The position numbers and the translations under genes are program-made. From Geothermobacter hydrogeniphilus (GTDB lineage Bacteria; Desulfobacterota; Desulfuromonadia; Desulfuromonadales; Geothermobacteraceae), in NCBI RefSeq assembly GCF_002093115.1, contig NZ_NAAD01000003.1, positions 159,928 through 223,927 on the forward strand: a stretch of DNA of 64,000 bases, read 5' to 3'. Every line of letters begins with the position of its first letter. The first letter of the stretch is position 1. Below, one piece after another: positions 25,690 to 33,969 of this stretch. The notes under the pieces were generated by a model. The model was not told where the DNA came from and ran no database searches. It saw only the letters and a list, made by a program, of their open reading frames with translations.

Positions 25690-26520
25690 ATGAGTGATCT
25701 TGAACTGAATCTGCCGCTCGGCAAGGTTTCGTGCTACGCTGATGTCTATGATCCGGGGCTGCTCTGCCCGGTGCCGCGCAGTCTCAAGCGTGAGGAGTTG
25801 GGGCTGGCGGAACCGCTACCGTTTGCCGGCGAGGACCTCTGGAACGCCTACGAACTCTCCTGGCTCAATGCCAGGGGCAAGCCGGTGGTGGCGCTGGGCG
25901 AGTTCCGCTTCCCCTGCGACTCGGCAAACCTGGTGGAATCGAAGTCCCTCAAGCTCTATCTCAACTCTTTCAACCAGACCCGTTTCGATGACTTCGGACA
26001 GGTGCGCAAGACCATCACCGCCGACCTCTCGGCGGCTGCCGGGGGGACGGTTCAGGTGAGCCTGGAGCCGGTTGCCGGGCCCGGTCTGCTGTCGGTGAGT
26101 ACGCTGCCGGGCCGCTGCATTGACGATCTCGATATCGCCATCGATGACTACGGCCTGGCTCCCGAGTTGTTGCGGGGGGCGGCTGATGACGAGCGGATCG
26201 TCACGGAGACCCTGCACAGCCACTTGCTGAAAAGTAACTGCCTGGTGACCGGCCAGCCCGACTGGGGCAGCGTGCTGATCCGCTACCGGGGGCCGCGCAT
26301 CGATCCGGCTGCGCTGCTGCGCTACCTGGTTTCCTTCCGTCGGCACAACGAATTCCACGAGCAGTGCGTCGAACGGATCTTTGTCGACCTGCAGCGCTTC
26401 TGCCGGCCGCGGCAGCTGACGGTTTACGCCCGCTACACCCGCCGCGGTGGCCTCGACATCAACCCGTTCCGCAGTAATTTCGAAGTCTCCGCCGAGAACC
26501 TGCGGCTGGTGAGGCAGTAG
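25690..26520 (+). CDS. queF: NADPH-dependent 7-cyano-7-deazaguanine reductase
   Basis: 276 aa, the length of the unimodular-duplicated (YqcD/long) QueF. The catalytic Cys-Asp pair is in HLLKSNCLVTGQPDW (Cys about 186, Asp about 193), QueF-type ESKSLKLYLNSFNQTRF at 77-93, and the C-terminal FHEQCVERIF and YARYTRRGGLDINPFRS blocks. Reduces preQ0 to preQ1 in queuosine synthesis. Followed by a clear terminator. Confidence 0.96.
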   Translation: MSDLELNLPLGKVSCYADVYDPGLLCPVPRSLKREELGLAEPLPFAGEDLWNAYELSWLNARGKPVVALGEFRFPCDSANLVESKSLKLYLNSFNQTRFDDFGQVRKTITADLSAAAGGTVQVSLEPVAGPGLLSVSTLPGRCIDDLDIAIDDYGLAPELLRGAADDERIVTETLHSHLLKSNCLVTGQPDWGSVLIRYRGPRIDPAALLRYLVSFRRHNEFHEQCVERIFVDLQRFCRPRQLTVYARYTRRGGLDINPFRSNFEVSAENLRLVRQ

Positions 26521-26527
26521 GAGCACA

Positions 26528-26564
26528 AAGGGCAGGCCCCGTCAGGAGCCTGCCCTTGTTTTTT
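26528..26564 (+). terminator. rho-independent terminator after queF
   Basis: Stem AAGGGCAGGC / GCCTGCCCTT, 10-nt loop, then GTTTTTT. Confidence 0.92.
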
Positions 26565-26598
26565 CACATCTCACATCTATCGTCTCACCTCTCACATC
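26563..26598. repeat. CTCACAT heptamer array
   Basis: About five degenerate CTCACAT/CTCACCT units covering the stop codon of the following minus-strand gene. Confidence 0.75.
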
Positions 26599-26902
26599 AA
26601 TAAGCATCCTGCCGTTCGCGGCTGATGGCGTCGTCGAGGTTGGCCGGGGGAAAGTGGTGGGTATGCGGTTGGGGCTTGCGGGTCGGGTGAGATGACTGCC
26701 GCCGGACGTCGATCCAGGGGCGGAACCTGTCGACGATCAATCCCGCCAGGATAATGCCGACGGCAAAGACTCCCAGTCCGAGGAGTCCGTTCAGGACGAC
26801 GAAAAAAGCCATTTCGCCAAAGTTGAATGCTGTCGGTTCGGCCGCCATGGCGGCGGCGGGAAGTGCTGCCGTTATCAGGGTCGCAATGGCAATCGTTTTC
26901 AT
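26597..26902 (-). CDS. small inner-membrane protein
   Basis: 101 aa from ATG 26902 (GGAGGACAAC upstream). Signal-like first helix (MKTIAIATLITAALPAAAMA), one further membrane helix (FVVLNGLLGLGVFAVGIILAGLIV), then a His/basic cytoplasmic tail (HPTRKPQPHTHHFPP). No known family. Upstream, 74 bp away, is a lone terminus of repeat A. Confidence 0.65.
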   Translation of the reverse strand: MKTIAIATLITAALPAAAMAAEPTAFNFGEMAFFVVLNGLLGLGVFAVGIILAGLIVDRFRPWIDVRRQSSHPTRKPQPHTHHFPPANLDDAISRERQDAY

Positions 26903-26975
26903 GTTGTCCTCCTTCGACGGGCGGCTGTTCATGGGCTGCCGCCCGACCGGCGTCGGCCGCCGGTTGGGTTGAATG

Positions 26976-26989
26976 CCTGAATCAGTGAG
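26976..26989. repeat. solo terminus of repeat family A
   Basis: CCTGAATCAGTGAG, identical to the 14 bp end of element A1; no second end within reach. Confidence 0.5.
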
Positions 26990-27112
26990 TACGGACGCAA
27001 GGCTAATCGTTTTCAGGATTGTTGCGTAGGGGCGTTCCGGCAGCAAATGGTTGCAGAGTCGCCGGCTTTGCCCTGTGGCGATGCACAGCGGAGGAGGGCG
27101 GGTTTTATGGAC

Positions 27113-27730
27113 TTAATTGCCGATTTTCTTCAGCTGCCGGTCGTGCAGCCTGCTTAAGCACAACAATCCGGCAATGGCTCCCAGCAGCGCCAGTCCCATG
27201 TCGGATTGAGTGTCCCATATGTAGCCTTGCGTGCCTAAAAAGGCTTCCGCATTTTCACCTGTGGCAAGAGCGACCCACCATTCGATCAATTCGTAAAACG
27301 CGCTGAAGCCCAGACAGAAAGAGATGATGAAAAACGCCTGCCACGCTGACCCCCGAATAATGTTTTTTCTCACCACGATTTCTCTGGCCACCAGCGCGGG
27401 GACAAAACCCTGGGCGAAGTGCCCGAGCTTGTCATAGTTATTCCTTGACCATCCCAGGATGTCCTTCAATGAATCAAAGAACGGAACTTCCGCGTAGGTG
27501 TAATGCCCGCCAATCATAAGAATGACACTGTGGATGAGTATTAATGTGTAGACCAGAGGAGTCAATCGAAACGAATTGTATGTAAACAGCAAAACCAGTG
27601 CGGCAATGATGGCGGGGACAACTTCAAGAAACCAGGTAAAGTGATCTTTTGGATTTATCCCGGACCACACCAATGCCGCAATAAAGATAGCGGTCCAAAG
27701 GTATTTAATTTTCACGTCATTTCTTGTCAT
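27113..27730 (-). CDS. DUF2238/YjdF-family membrane protein
   Basis: 205 aa with six membrane helices and the family motif block YDKLGHFAQGFVPALVARE and FSAFYELIEWWVA, with FLGTQGYIWDTQSDM. YjdF homologues are common small inner-membrane proteins of unknown role. Start ATG 27730. The sequence GTTAACG directly before the ATG looks like a cassette boundary, but no full attC is convincing here. Lower GC than the genes to the left: start of the accessory region. Confidence 0.8.
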   Translation of the reverse strand: MTRNDVKIKYLWTAIFIAALVWSGINPKDHFTWFLEVVPAIIAALVLLFTYNSFRLTPLVYTLILIHSVILMIGGHYTYAEVPFFDSLKDILGWSRNNYDKLGHFAQGFVPALVAREIVVRKNIIRGSAWQAFFIISFCLGFSAFYELIEWWVALATGENAEAFLGTQGYIWDTQSDMGLALLGAIAGLLCLSRLHDRQLKKIGN

Positions 27731-27776
27731 AATCGTTAACGTCGCTGGTGATAAGTATGATGCGAGCAATTTGTTG

Positions 27777-28067
27777 CTACTCTTCGATCAGCTTTATTCC
27801 ACATTGAGGGCAGAATTTCGGCAATTTCAAGCCAAGGTAGAGTCTTCCCAGGTGTCCATTGCATGAAGGACATCGCCAGATGCGCACGTGTACAATCAAC
27901 GCCCATATAAATGCGGCAACAAGCAAAACTGCCGTCATCGTCTTTGACAGACTTCTGTAGCACGCCATGAGACTGACAGTACCAATGATGACACCGAAGA
28001 TAACAGCGAATCGGGTTAACCTTCTTCGTCGTGCTTCGAACTCGGCAATGATTTCATCTTCGCCCAT
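27777..28067 (-). CDS. small membrane protein with C-terminal zinc ribbon
   Basis: 96 aa: two membrane helices (about 18-36, 42-62) and a zinc ribbon CPSCNGHLGRLYLGL...CPQCG at the C-terminus. The ATG is embedded in GTTATGG, the form of an attC R' core, as at 34936; upstream sequence (28072-28170) has an imperfect hairpin with an extrahelical base, so this may be an integron cassette too. No recognised function. Confidence 0.65.
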   Translation of the reverse strand: MGEDEIIAEFEARRRRLTRFAVIFGVIIGTVSLMACYRSLSKTMTAVLLVAAFIWALIVHVRIWRCPSCNGHLGRLYLGLKLPKFCPQCGIKLIEE

Positions 28068-28209
28068 AACGCTTTCTACGTTCCCGTGACCTCAGACCAA
28101 TGAGCCTGATTCGCTCAAGATCGAGGCTGACAGTGCTGTCATTGTTGACTAAAAATACTGTAAATTTTTGACGAGTAACTTATTTGTATCGCTCTGTATG
28201 ATTGCTGTT

Positions 28210-28539
28210 TCAATGTCCTACTGTTTTTGAAAACATATGTATAACAACAACTCCAGAAATGATTAACACCATACCGATGATAGCCGGTGTGTCAGGTGTC
28301 TGGTTGTATAAAAATGCACTAACAATTGCTACCAAAACGATTCCAGCACCGGACCAGATAGCATATGTAACACCTATTGGTATTGTTCTTATTGCAAGAG
28401 TCATGAAATAGAATGCTGCACCATAGCCTACAACGACGACCATGCTTGGTAGCAACCTGGTAAACTCCGATGATGCTTTCAAGGCACTTGTTGCCGTTAC
28501 TTCAGCAATAATCGCTACTGTCAAATATAGGTAAGACAT
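28210..28539 (-). CDS. small multidrug resistance (SMR/EmrE-type) transporter
   Basis: 109 aa, four membrane helices. The key glutamate is in VAIIAEVTATSALKAS (Glu13, as in EmrE Glu14); GVTYAIWSGAGIVLVAI and AIIGMVLIISGVVVIHMFS are typical SMR helices 3 and 4. Proton-coupled export of cationic compounds. GGAGACGTA precedes the ATG. SMR genes are frequent integron cargo, which fits the region. Confidence 0.93.
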   Translation of the reverse strand: MSYLYLTVAIIAEVTATSALKASSEFTRLLPSMVVVVGYGAAFYFMTLAIRTIPIGVTYAIWSGAGIVLVAIVSAFLYNQTPDTPAIIGMVLIISGVVVIHMFSKTVGH

Positions 28540-28605
28540 TACGTCTCCGTCAGTTGCAAGGGGTGAACTTTTTTAAGGACACTGTCTGAGGAATGTCGAT
28601 AAATG

Positions 28606-29415
28606 TCAGTCATATTTACTTGTACGCCAGACATCAAGAGCAAATGCGGCGTGTGCGCTTGGTATGTGGACCTCAACCTTATCCATAATGTCTAAAAAAT
28701 GGGGATAATTCCGGCTCTTAGTTTGAATAAAATAAATCTTGTCATCACAGGAAATATTTTTTGGTAATGCGGCGAAATCTGTAGCTTCTTCTCCGGAAGG
28801 TTCTTCTTTTCTTAATATTATTTCTTTCGCCATCAATTCGACAGTGTCATATGGCCCGGAAACACCAAATAACGGTTTTTCTTGAATCAATAAGGTTTGA
28901 AATATTTTTACTCGTTTTCCGCCAATGATCAATTCGATTTTGCTGGAACGCTTGCGTACTACTCGACAGTAATAATCTATTCCATTTTCATCCGCCGTCT
29001 TTCTGCGGAAAGTACGTTCAATTGCTCTTTGCCGTTCTTTATTGCGTCGGATATAATCATTCCATTTCACCAGAACAACACGATTATTATTTGGCATAAA
29101 GCTTTTGCTCTGGTGCCATTTGTCTTTTTCTGCTCGCAGGACGGCACTCGCTGGGGCAGCGAACTCAATTTTATAGGTCCCATGTTCATCAGTCGTTGCT
29201 GGATCAGAACAATAAACTTTATCCCAAACAACTCCTCCATTATCGCCAAAACCCCACCCAATGTAGCAAACTCTAACTGCTGCCCCGGAGATCGGGTTCC
29301 CTTGTTCGTCGACAACTTTTCCTTCGTATGTCTTCGGCTCATATGAGGTGCAGCCAACGGTACTGATGAGAACTGTGACAAGGATAGCAATCTGAAAGCT
29401 TTTAAGGAATGACAT
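28606..29415 (-). CDS. lipoprotein with carboxypeptidase-regulatory-like domain
   Basis: 269 aa. Lipobox LISTVGC (Cys about 20), then a beta-sandwich domain (YEGKVVDEQGNPISGAAVRV ... TTDEHGTYKIEF), the CarboxypepD_reg/Ig-like pattern, then an unassigned C-terminal half. ATG 29415 chosen; the longer frame runs into the RAYT gene. AT-rich. Possible cargo gene. Confidence 0.7.
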   Translation of the reverse strand: MSFLKSFQIAILVTVLISTVGCTSYEPKTYEGKVVDEQGNPISGAAVRVCYIGWGFGDNGGVVWDKVYCSDPATTDEHGTYKIEFAAPASAVLRAEKDKWHQSKSFMPNNNRVVLVKWNDYIRRNKERQRAIERTFRRKTADENGIDYYCRVVRKRSSKIELIIGGKRVKIFQTLLIQEKPLFGVSGPYDTVELMAKEIILRKEEPSGEEATDFAALPKNISCDDKIYFIQTKSRNYPHFLDIMDKVEVHIPSAHAAFALDVWRTSKYD

Positions 29416-29432
29416 ATTATTCTCGGCGCGCA

Positions 29433-30431
29433 TCAATGGAGCATTGTTGAGGTGTCCACTGTCAGCTGTTTTTGCAGTTGTTGCTCTTTCGCGTAAATCG
29501 CACGTCCTCGCAGGGCCGCCTTGCTCACCGCAGAGGGAGAAAGGGCGAGCCGTCTGCCGATATCGACACCTTTGATGCGGTACAGTCGGGTGGCGATATG
29601 GCAGAGCAGGGCTTTGGCGTGAACGATAGCAGGCTGCTTGCTCGGGAGAGTGAGATCTTCCGGGGCGAGTTGGCAATGGATGGCGACGGTGTGCAGCAGT
29701 TTGTCCAGCGCCTGTTCCCCGGGGCAGGGTTGTTCCGTGGCAGCGAGAGTCGCTGCGACAAAGTCGCCCCCTCCCAGAATCCGATCATCAAACAGGTCGT
29801 CTTCATGCAGGTTGTCATTCAGGGCCAGGCTGGTTTTTCTGCCGCCGCGCGACAGTCTGATCTCTTTCCCGTTCTGCAGTCCGTCCTGGAGGAAGTCGAT
29901 GTAGCCTGCCCGCGCCCTTGCACGACGTTCGGCAAAAAGCCCCAGGATCTCGTCTGTCGAGTGGAGCAGTGACGGTTCTTGTCGGCCGAGCAGTTGCCGG
30001 TGACCGCACCAGCGGTATTCAGCAAGGGAGTCCAGATCATCAACGATACCGGCCCGGATCGGGTTCAGATGGATATAGCGCACCAGTTCCAGCAGATAGG
30101 CGTTCTGGTCACAGACGATTGACTTGTAGCGGTTCTGAAAAAGATGGCCGGAGCGCTGGTGTCTCAGGTTGAAGGTCACGGCGTAGCCGGTGAGCAGTCG
30201 ACGCATCAGCTGGGCGAGGGGGCGGCGGGTGGGCAGCAACAGCAGGTGGACATGGTTGCCCAGCAGCGCCCATGCGTAGCAGCGTGTTTCCGTCTCCTGA
30301 AGCAGGAAGTCGAGACGGCGGACAAAGTCTTGGCGATCCTCGTCAGCGAGAAAAATGTCGCTGCGGTTTACCCCGCGAAAGATGACATGCTGGAGCAGGC
30401 CGGGGATGTCGATGCGCGATTGTCGAGGCAT
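29433..30431 (-). CDS. REP-associated tyrosine transposase (RAYT, Y1 family)
   Basis: 332 aa. MPRQSRIDIPGLLQHVIFRG at the start, HUH motif in ALLGNHVHLLLLP (about residues 57-69) and the catalytic tyrosine in FQNRYKSIVCDQ, then LVRYIHLNPIRAGIV: the single-tyrosine Y1/RAYT signature. The C-terminal third (about 215-330) ends in a helix-turn-helix-like segment (GVDIGRRLALSPSAVSKAAL) not present in IS200 transposases. RAYTs move or maintain REP palindromes, and GGGGAC palindromes abound in this window. Just upstream (30467-30476) is ACGTCCCC in the promoter region. Confidence 0.9.
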   Translation of the reverse strand: MPRQSRIDIPGLLQHVIFRGVNRSDIFLADEDRQDFVRRLDFLLQETETRCYAWALLGNHVHLLLLPTRRPLAQLMRRLLTGYAVTFNLRHQRSGHLFQNRYKSIVCDQNAYLLELVRYIHLNPIRAGIVDDLDSLAEYRWCGHRQLLGRQEPSLLHSTDEILGLFAERRARARAGYIDFLQDGLQNGKEIRLSRGGRKTSLALNDNLHEDDLFDDRILGGGDFVAATLAATEQPCPGEQALDKLLHTVAIHCQLAPEDLTLPSKQPAIVHAKALLCHIATRLYRIKGVDIGRRLALSPSAVSKAALRGRAIYAKEQQLQKQLTVDTSTMLH

Positions 30432-30500
30432 GAGAGGATGATAGCAATGAAAGTGAAAATGTCAACAACGTCCCCTCTGGTGTTGTGGACCTGCACAATA

Positions 30501-30938
30501 TCATCGTTTCGCTTGATTTTTTTTGTTAGGTGGCATGTGTTTTTTAAGTGTGGTAAACGGACGTGGGCGAACCCAGAACCAACTGGCCAGAACCAGCGCC
30601 CCGAAAACTGTATAACCAACTATGAATACCCACTCCGGTGCGCGGAAATACAAAATCGTCTCTAGCCAATGAGATATGAAGGTACCGGGATAAACGGTGT
30701 CACCGGCCCTTTCGCGTAGCGCCATTTCCCAAGTGGTGAAAGGACATTTAACACCTAGCCATGACTGCAGCACAACCACACCGATTGCAACGAGATGCGC
30801 CAAACGAAACCATGGATTTCGTACCGAAGACCACGAAAGCAGTTTACCTGCAAAAATTAACAAAAGGCCAAAGACAATGAACGCGACAAAAAGCGCATGG
30901 GTGAAAAGAATTAGATCTGCCGCGAACAGATAAGGCAT
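30501..30938 (-). CDS. DUF2784 membrane protein
   Basis: 145 aa, four membrane helices with the family blocks ILFTHALFVAFIVFGLLL, CPFTTWEMALRERAG and TVYPGTFISHWLETILYF. Unknown function. ATG 30938; 30950 is an alternative. Basic C-terminal tail. Confidence 0.85.
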   Translation of the reverse strand: MPYLFAADLILFTHALFVAFIVFGLLLIFAGKLLSWSSVRNPWFRLAHLVAIGVVVLQSWLGVKCPFTTWEMALRERAGDTVYPGTFISHWLETILYFRAPEWVFIVGYTVFGALVLASWFWVRPRPFTTLKKHMPPNKKNQAKR

Positions 30939-31385
30939 GTTAGATTCCATTCTTTTCACCTGACGAGCCCGTAGAAAAACCCTCCCACAAGAGCAATCCC
31001 CGAGCCTGGTTGAATTTTTTCTTTCCGTAAACCGCCCGTCAGGTATGGCATGTTCAGGCGATAGCCGTCTCCTCAACGCGATTTGTCGGGAATTCTACCG
31101 TTTATCGGCCGATTTTACCTCTTTTTTTCTTTTTACCCGAGCTCGATACTAACTGGGTGGATATCCACCTTTCTCTCACCCTGCCTGTTTTGAATGGGCC
31201 GGTACAAGGGTACGCGCGTGATTCCAGGCGGTAGGGAGGATCAGGTCGCCAATGACCCTGCATTTCAGAGCCTCGATAAGTTTGGTGCGGAACAGAGTCC
31301 GCGGCCAGGGAGAATCCCAAGTCGGAAACCGGTGGTTCTCGAAGATCAGTCGCTCGTCAAAGAACGGGAAGAGCTATTTTTCTGC
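30939..31385. other. non-coding or decayed stretch at the left edge of the cassette array
   Basis: No gene I can support. A minus-strand frame at 31102-31320 has no RBS or family resemblance; the minus-strand sequence from about 31380 down can be read as FDERLIFENHRFPTWDSPWP, which looks protein-like but has no start and is interrupted, so it may be a gene remnant. Confidence 0.4.
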
Positions 31386-31436
31386 GTTATCGGACGTCTT
31401 TACTCTTGACGGCCGGGGGCCTGATAGGGGTTAGGC
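31386..31436 (-). other. attC-like boundary with R'' box (R' not found)
   Basis: On the minus strand begins GCCTAAC (31436-31430), a perfect RYYYAAC core, 4 bp after the GIY-YIG gene, and continues CCCTATCAGGCCCCCGGCCG. The ~50 bp are repeated at 33324-33375 after another cassette gene. I could not identify the partner GTTRRRY core with convincing folding. Confidence 0.45.
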
Positions 31437-31439
31437 AAA

Positions 31440-31904
31440 TTATATTATAATAGTGTTGTTTCTTATCTTTGTTTGTGTGTAATTTTTAGGTGGAAATTCA
31501 CAATGATTTTGAAAATACCACCAAAGCAATTGCCCCTCTGCTTTTTGGAGTGTTTCTCCGTATTTTATGAAATTTGCCACGGTTATGCTTATAGATTTAA
31601 AATTTGTGATTATATATTGAAATTTCAGTTTGTTGGCCTTTGAGTTGGCATGAATGTTGGCATATTTATAATGCCGATCCCTAAATGATTGCTTTGTTTG
31701 ACCAATGTAGATTATGTCACTTTCACCTTTTAGACGTTTAATTCTTTTTTCGGCCCTCCAGATATAGACGATATTTTTGCTGGTTCGTGCCATTTCACAA
31801 CCAAATACCCGCTTGAAACACTCCGTGGTAACTTCGGTAATTTTCTCGGGGAAAGTTTCGAAGGTTTCAATTTCTTCATAAAAGTTTTGATAATTTAAAA
31901 TCAT
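31440..31904 (-). CDS. GIY-YIG nuclease-domain protein (cassette gene)
   Basis: 154 aa from ATG 31904. GIY-YIG core seen as NIVYIWRA (about 48) ... DIIYIGQTKQSFRDRHYKY (about 67-85), with the later KAEGQLLWWYFQNHCEFPPKN holding the catalytic Glu region. AT-rich (about 35% GC by eye). The cassette starts with GTTATGC just after MITE copy B1. No RBS worth noting. Substrate unknown. Confidence 0.75.
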   Translation of the reverse strand: MILNYQNFYEEIETFETFPEKITEVTTECFKRVFGCEMARTSKNIVYIWRAEKRIKRLKGESDIIYIGQTKQSFRDRHYKYANIHANSKANKLKFQYIITNFKSISITVANFIKYGETLQKAEGQLLWWYFQNHCEFPPKNYTQTKIRNNTIII

Positions 31905-31920
31905 ATTTATTTTGCATAAC

Positions 31921-32053
31921 GAGGCTGTAGAAAAACCTTGCCGCCTATTGTGATTGAAAAAAATGGCTTTTAATTTGCTCTCCGATCGATTTTCTTTGTG
32001 TTTTGACGCCATAAATATTCAGCATTTGTTCTATTGATGTTTTCAACAACCTC
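31921..32053 (-). mobile_element. MITE-like element B, copy B1 (one decayed end), in an attC R' core
   Basis: 133 bp. On plus: GAGGCTGTAGAAAAACCTT at the left end; the right end is a decayed inverted copy (TTTTCAACAACCTC). Flanked by AAC on both sides (31918-31920 and 32055-32057), the complement of the GTT of an attC R' core. Interior matches copy B2 (37856-38003), same orientation. Confidence 0.75.
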
Positions 32054-32054
32054 A

Positions 32055-32168
32055 AACGATTGTGTGGTAAGCGGCGACGAAATGTTATCGTTTGCCACAG
32101 CAATTATTGGATTTGCTTGGGGAAGCACACCTGTATTTTACGTCCGCATGATCATTCTATGGTTAGGC
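32055..32168 (-). other. integron attC site
   Basis: On minus: R'' GCCTAAC (32168-32162), L arms GCGGACG / CGTCGCCGC pairing with one extrahelical base, R' starting CGTT (32058-32055) and then interrupted by MITE B1. About 114 bp. Directly follows the 32185 gene. Confidence 0.65.
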
Positions 32169-32184
32169 AATTTCATTTGTGGAC

Positions 32185-33171
32185 TTATTTTTCTGCAATA
32201 GCCTTGTAGGCTTGTTCAACTAGAGTAACTGCATAATCTATTTCTTTTTCAGAATGAATATTTAACACTCTGTCAAAAGTCCATGATGGTGTTCTTTTAA
32301 TTTTTTTAGAAATTCCCTTTGTGTCCGAAAATATTGATTCATCTGTTTTTAAATTTATCTCCAAGCAGTCGTTCAGCACTTTTACTGTGCAGAAATTTTT
32401 TAATGATGAAATTTGGTAAGTTGTCCATTTTTTTCGATGTACTTCTTTTACTGACGGGGAAATACAGCAAATCTTATTTCCTAAATTTGTAAATAAATTT
32501 CGTAATTCAGTAGGCATTTTCTTAAGATGTTTTTCAACGGAAACAGTTTCCCATTTAAAGGTCCATTTTTTCGCTTCTTTTTCTAGTTCTTCCTTTGTGA
32601 ATGATTTAAAAGAATGAACATGGTCGTCAGTGATCGCGCCGTTCTTTCGGTAGGTCTGAAAGGGGATTGCTTTTACTTCGCCGTGTTTTGATAAAAAATT
32701 CACAATTTCAAGCAAGGGGTTGGTTTCTTTCATTGGGTCTCCAACCTCATCAATAATAATAACAATTCCCCAGTTATTTACTATTGATCTTAAGCGTTTC
32801 TTATCTATTTTTTTTGATATTGGTAGATTGTTATAGAATTCACTGACTAATTTTTCAACAGTGTCTTTATTGTCTAAGGCCATAATGAAATTAGAAATTT
32901 GAGGAAGTATATGCTTTTTGATGCTATGGTTTATTAGCTCAACTTCGATCAGGAAAAGTTTGTCTTGGTTTAGGTCTATAATATATCCATCAGGAATTGT
33001 TCCAAATCCAGATTTGCTATTTATCTTCTTTTTAAGATCAAAATATACGGTATTGCTGCCAAATATTTCTGATGAATGTTCAACGATCATTCGTTCCAGT
33101 TCATTTTCGTTCTTGTATTTGTAGAGATGATAAGTTCCTTCTCTTGTTACTATCACTTGATTTTCTGACAT
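32185..33171 (-). CDS. PD-(D/E)XK nuclease-like protein with DUF5655-type C-terminus (cassette gene)
   Basis: 328 aa, AT-rich. N-terminal half contains GFGTIPDGYIIDLNQDKLFL followed by IEVELINH: the D...ExE spacing of a PD-(D/E)XK nuclease fold. Middle: IVNNWGIVIIIDEVGDP. C-terminal 100 residues (NFCTVKVLNDCLEINLKTDE ... FDRVLNIHSEKEIDYAVTLV) resemble DUF5655. GGAATAAAGC precedes the ATG. Possibly a defence-type nuclease; no methylase or partner gene nearby. Confidence 0.6.
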   Translation of the reverse strand: MSENQVIVTREGTYHLYKYKNENELERMIVEHSSEIFGSNTVYFDLKKKINSKSGFGTIPDGYIIDLNQDKLFLIEVELINHSIKKHILPQISNFIMALDNKDTVEKLVSEFYNNLPISKKIDKKRLRSIVNNWGIVIIIDEVGDPMKETNPLLEIVNFLSKHGEVKAIPFQTYRKNGAITDDHVHSFKSFTKEELEKEAKKWTFKWETVSVEKHLKKMPTELRNLFTNLGNKICCISPSVKEVHRKKWTTYQISSLKNFCTVKVLNDCLEINLKTDESIFSDTKGISKKIKRTPSWTFDRVLNIHSEKEIDYAVTLVEQAYKAIAEK

Positions 33172-33323
33172 GCTTTATTCCTTTTTAGTCGGTAGGTCTT
33201 TTATGTTTCAGTTATTGCCGGGCAGCTCGACCTGAAGAGGCCCACCTGAAGCGAAGATTTCTGGTTTGAGATGCCGATAGCGGGCCGCGTAAGATGCCGA
33301 CCACCGCCAGCCAGTTGGTTTTG

Positions 33324-33375
33324 CGTTAACGGACTTTTTTGCTCTTGACGGCCGGGGGCCTGATAAGTGTTAGGC
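33324..33375 (-). other. attC-like boundary with R'' box (weak R')
   Basis: Minus-strand GCCTAAC (33375-33369) follows the outer-membrane gene; the ~50 bp repeat 31386-31436 (both contain TATCAGGCCCCCGGCCGTCA on minus). Possible R' GTTAACG at 33330-33324, but internal L-arm pairing is poor. Confidence 0.4.
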
Positions 33376-33387
33376 TTATTTTATTAA

Positions 33388-33957
33388 TTACCATCTTAAG
33401 CCTATTCCGCCTGTGACTCCTCGTCTATTGTCGTATTCTACTTGCAAAGAAATTTTATTATTTACTGGAAAGTAACTCAATCCTCCACCAAACATGCCAT
33501 TAAGTTCAGTTGATGAAGATTGTTCGTAGTACCATCCTGTAGCATTGGATTGCGCAAGGTCTACATTTTCTGAAACAGAAAAACCACCTAAAGCAAAAAG
33601 AAATAGCCCTTTATCTCTTATGATTTCCAAACCATATTTTCCGAAAAAAGCATATTCATTTCCTTTTTGCCTCGTTCCAAGATCTGTGTAATTACTGTGA
33701 GGTACCGGATATTCGAAGGTATCGGATGGGACATCGTCTGCATTGAATATAAAACCAAGCCCGAATGAAAGAAGCCGATTATTGGGCCTATCTGTTGTGA
33801 CCCCGCCAATTTCGAGGGATAGATTAGCGGCCCCTGCATCACCGCCACTGCCGCCACCTATGGCAAAATAGCTTTGAGCAAATGAAACGGTCGGCAACGC
33901 AAAAAGTGCTACAACAACGGATACTACGGATGCAACTTTTTTCACAAATTTCTCCAT
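33388..33957 (-). CDS. outer-membrane beta-barrel protein (cassette gene)
   Basis: 189 aa. Signal peptide VVSVVVALFALPTVSFAQ, then alternating strands ending in a C-terminal aromatic residue (GVTGGIGLRW), the signature of OmpA/OprF-like small barrels. ATG 33957; the frame upstream runs through the IS200-like element and is not native. No strong RBS, so the IS insertion may have displaced it. Confidence 0.75.
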   Translation of the reverse strand: MEKFVKKVASVVSVVVALFALPTVSFAQSYFAIGGGSGGDAGAANLSLEIGGVTTDRPNNRLLSFGLGFIFNADDVPSDTFEYPVPHSNYTDLGTRQKGNEYAFFGKYGLEIIRDKGLFLFALGGFSVSENVDLAQSNATGWYYEQSSSTELNGMFGGGLSYFPVNNKISLQVEYDNRRGVTGGIGLRW

Positions 33958-33969
33958 TCTTTTAGTGTG

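Noticed and set aside
30940..30950. GTTAGAT near 30940 as another attC core
   Set aside because: No paired R'' or L arms within 150 bp; it overlaps the start of the DUF2784 gene. A 7-mer of this degeneracy is expected by chance.
31386..31420. Sigma28 promoter in the TAAAG...CCGATAA sequence before the left boundary
   Set aside because: Spacing between the candidate boxes does not fit the flagellar consensus, and no flagellar gene is near.
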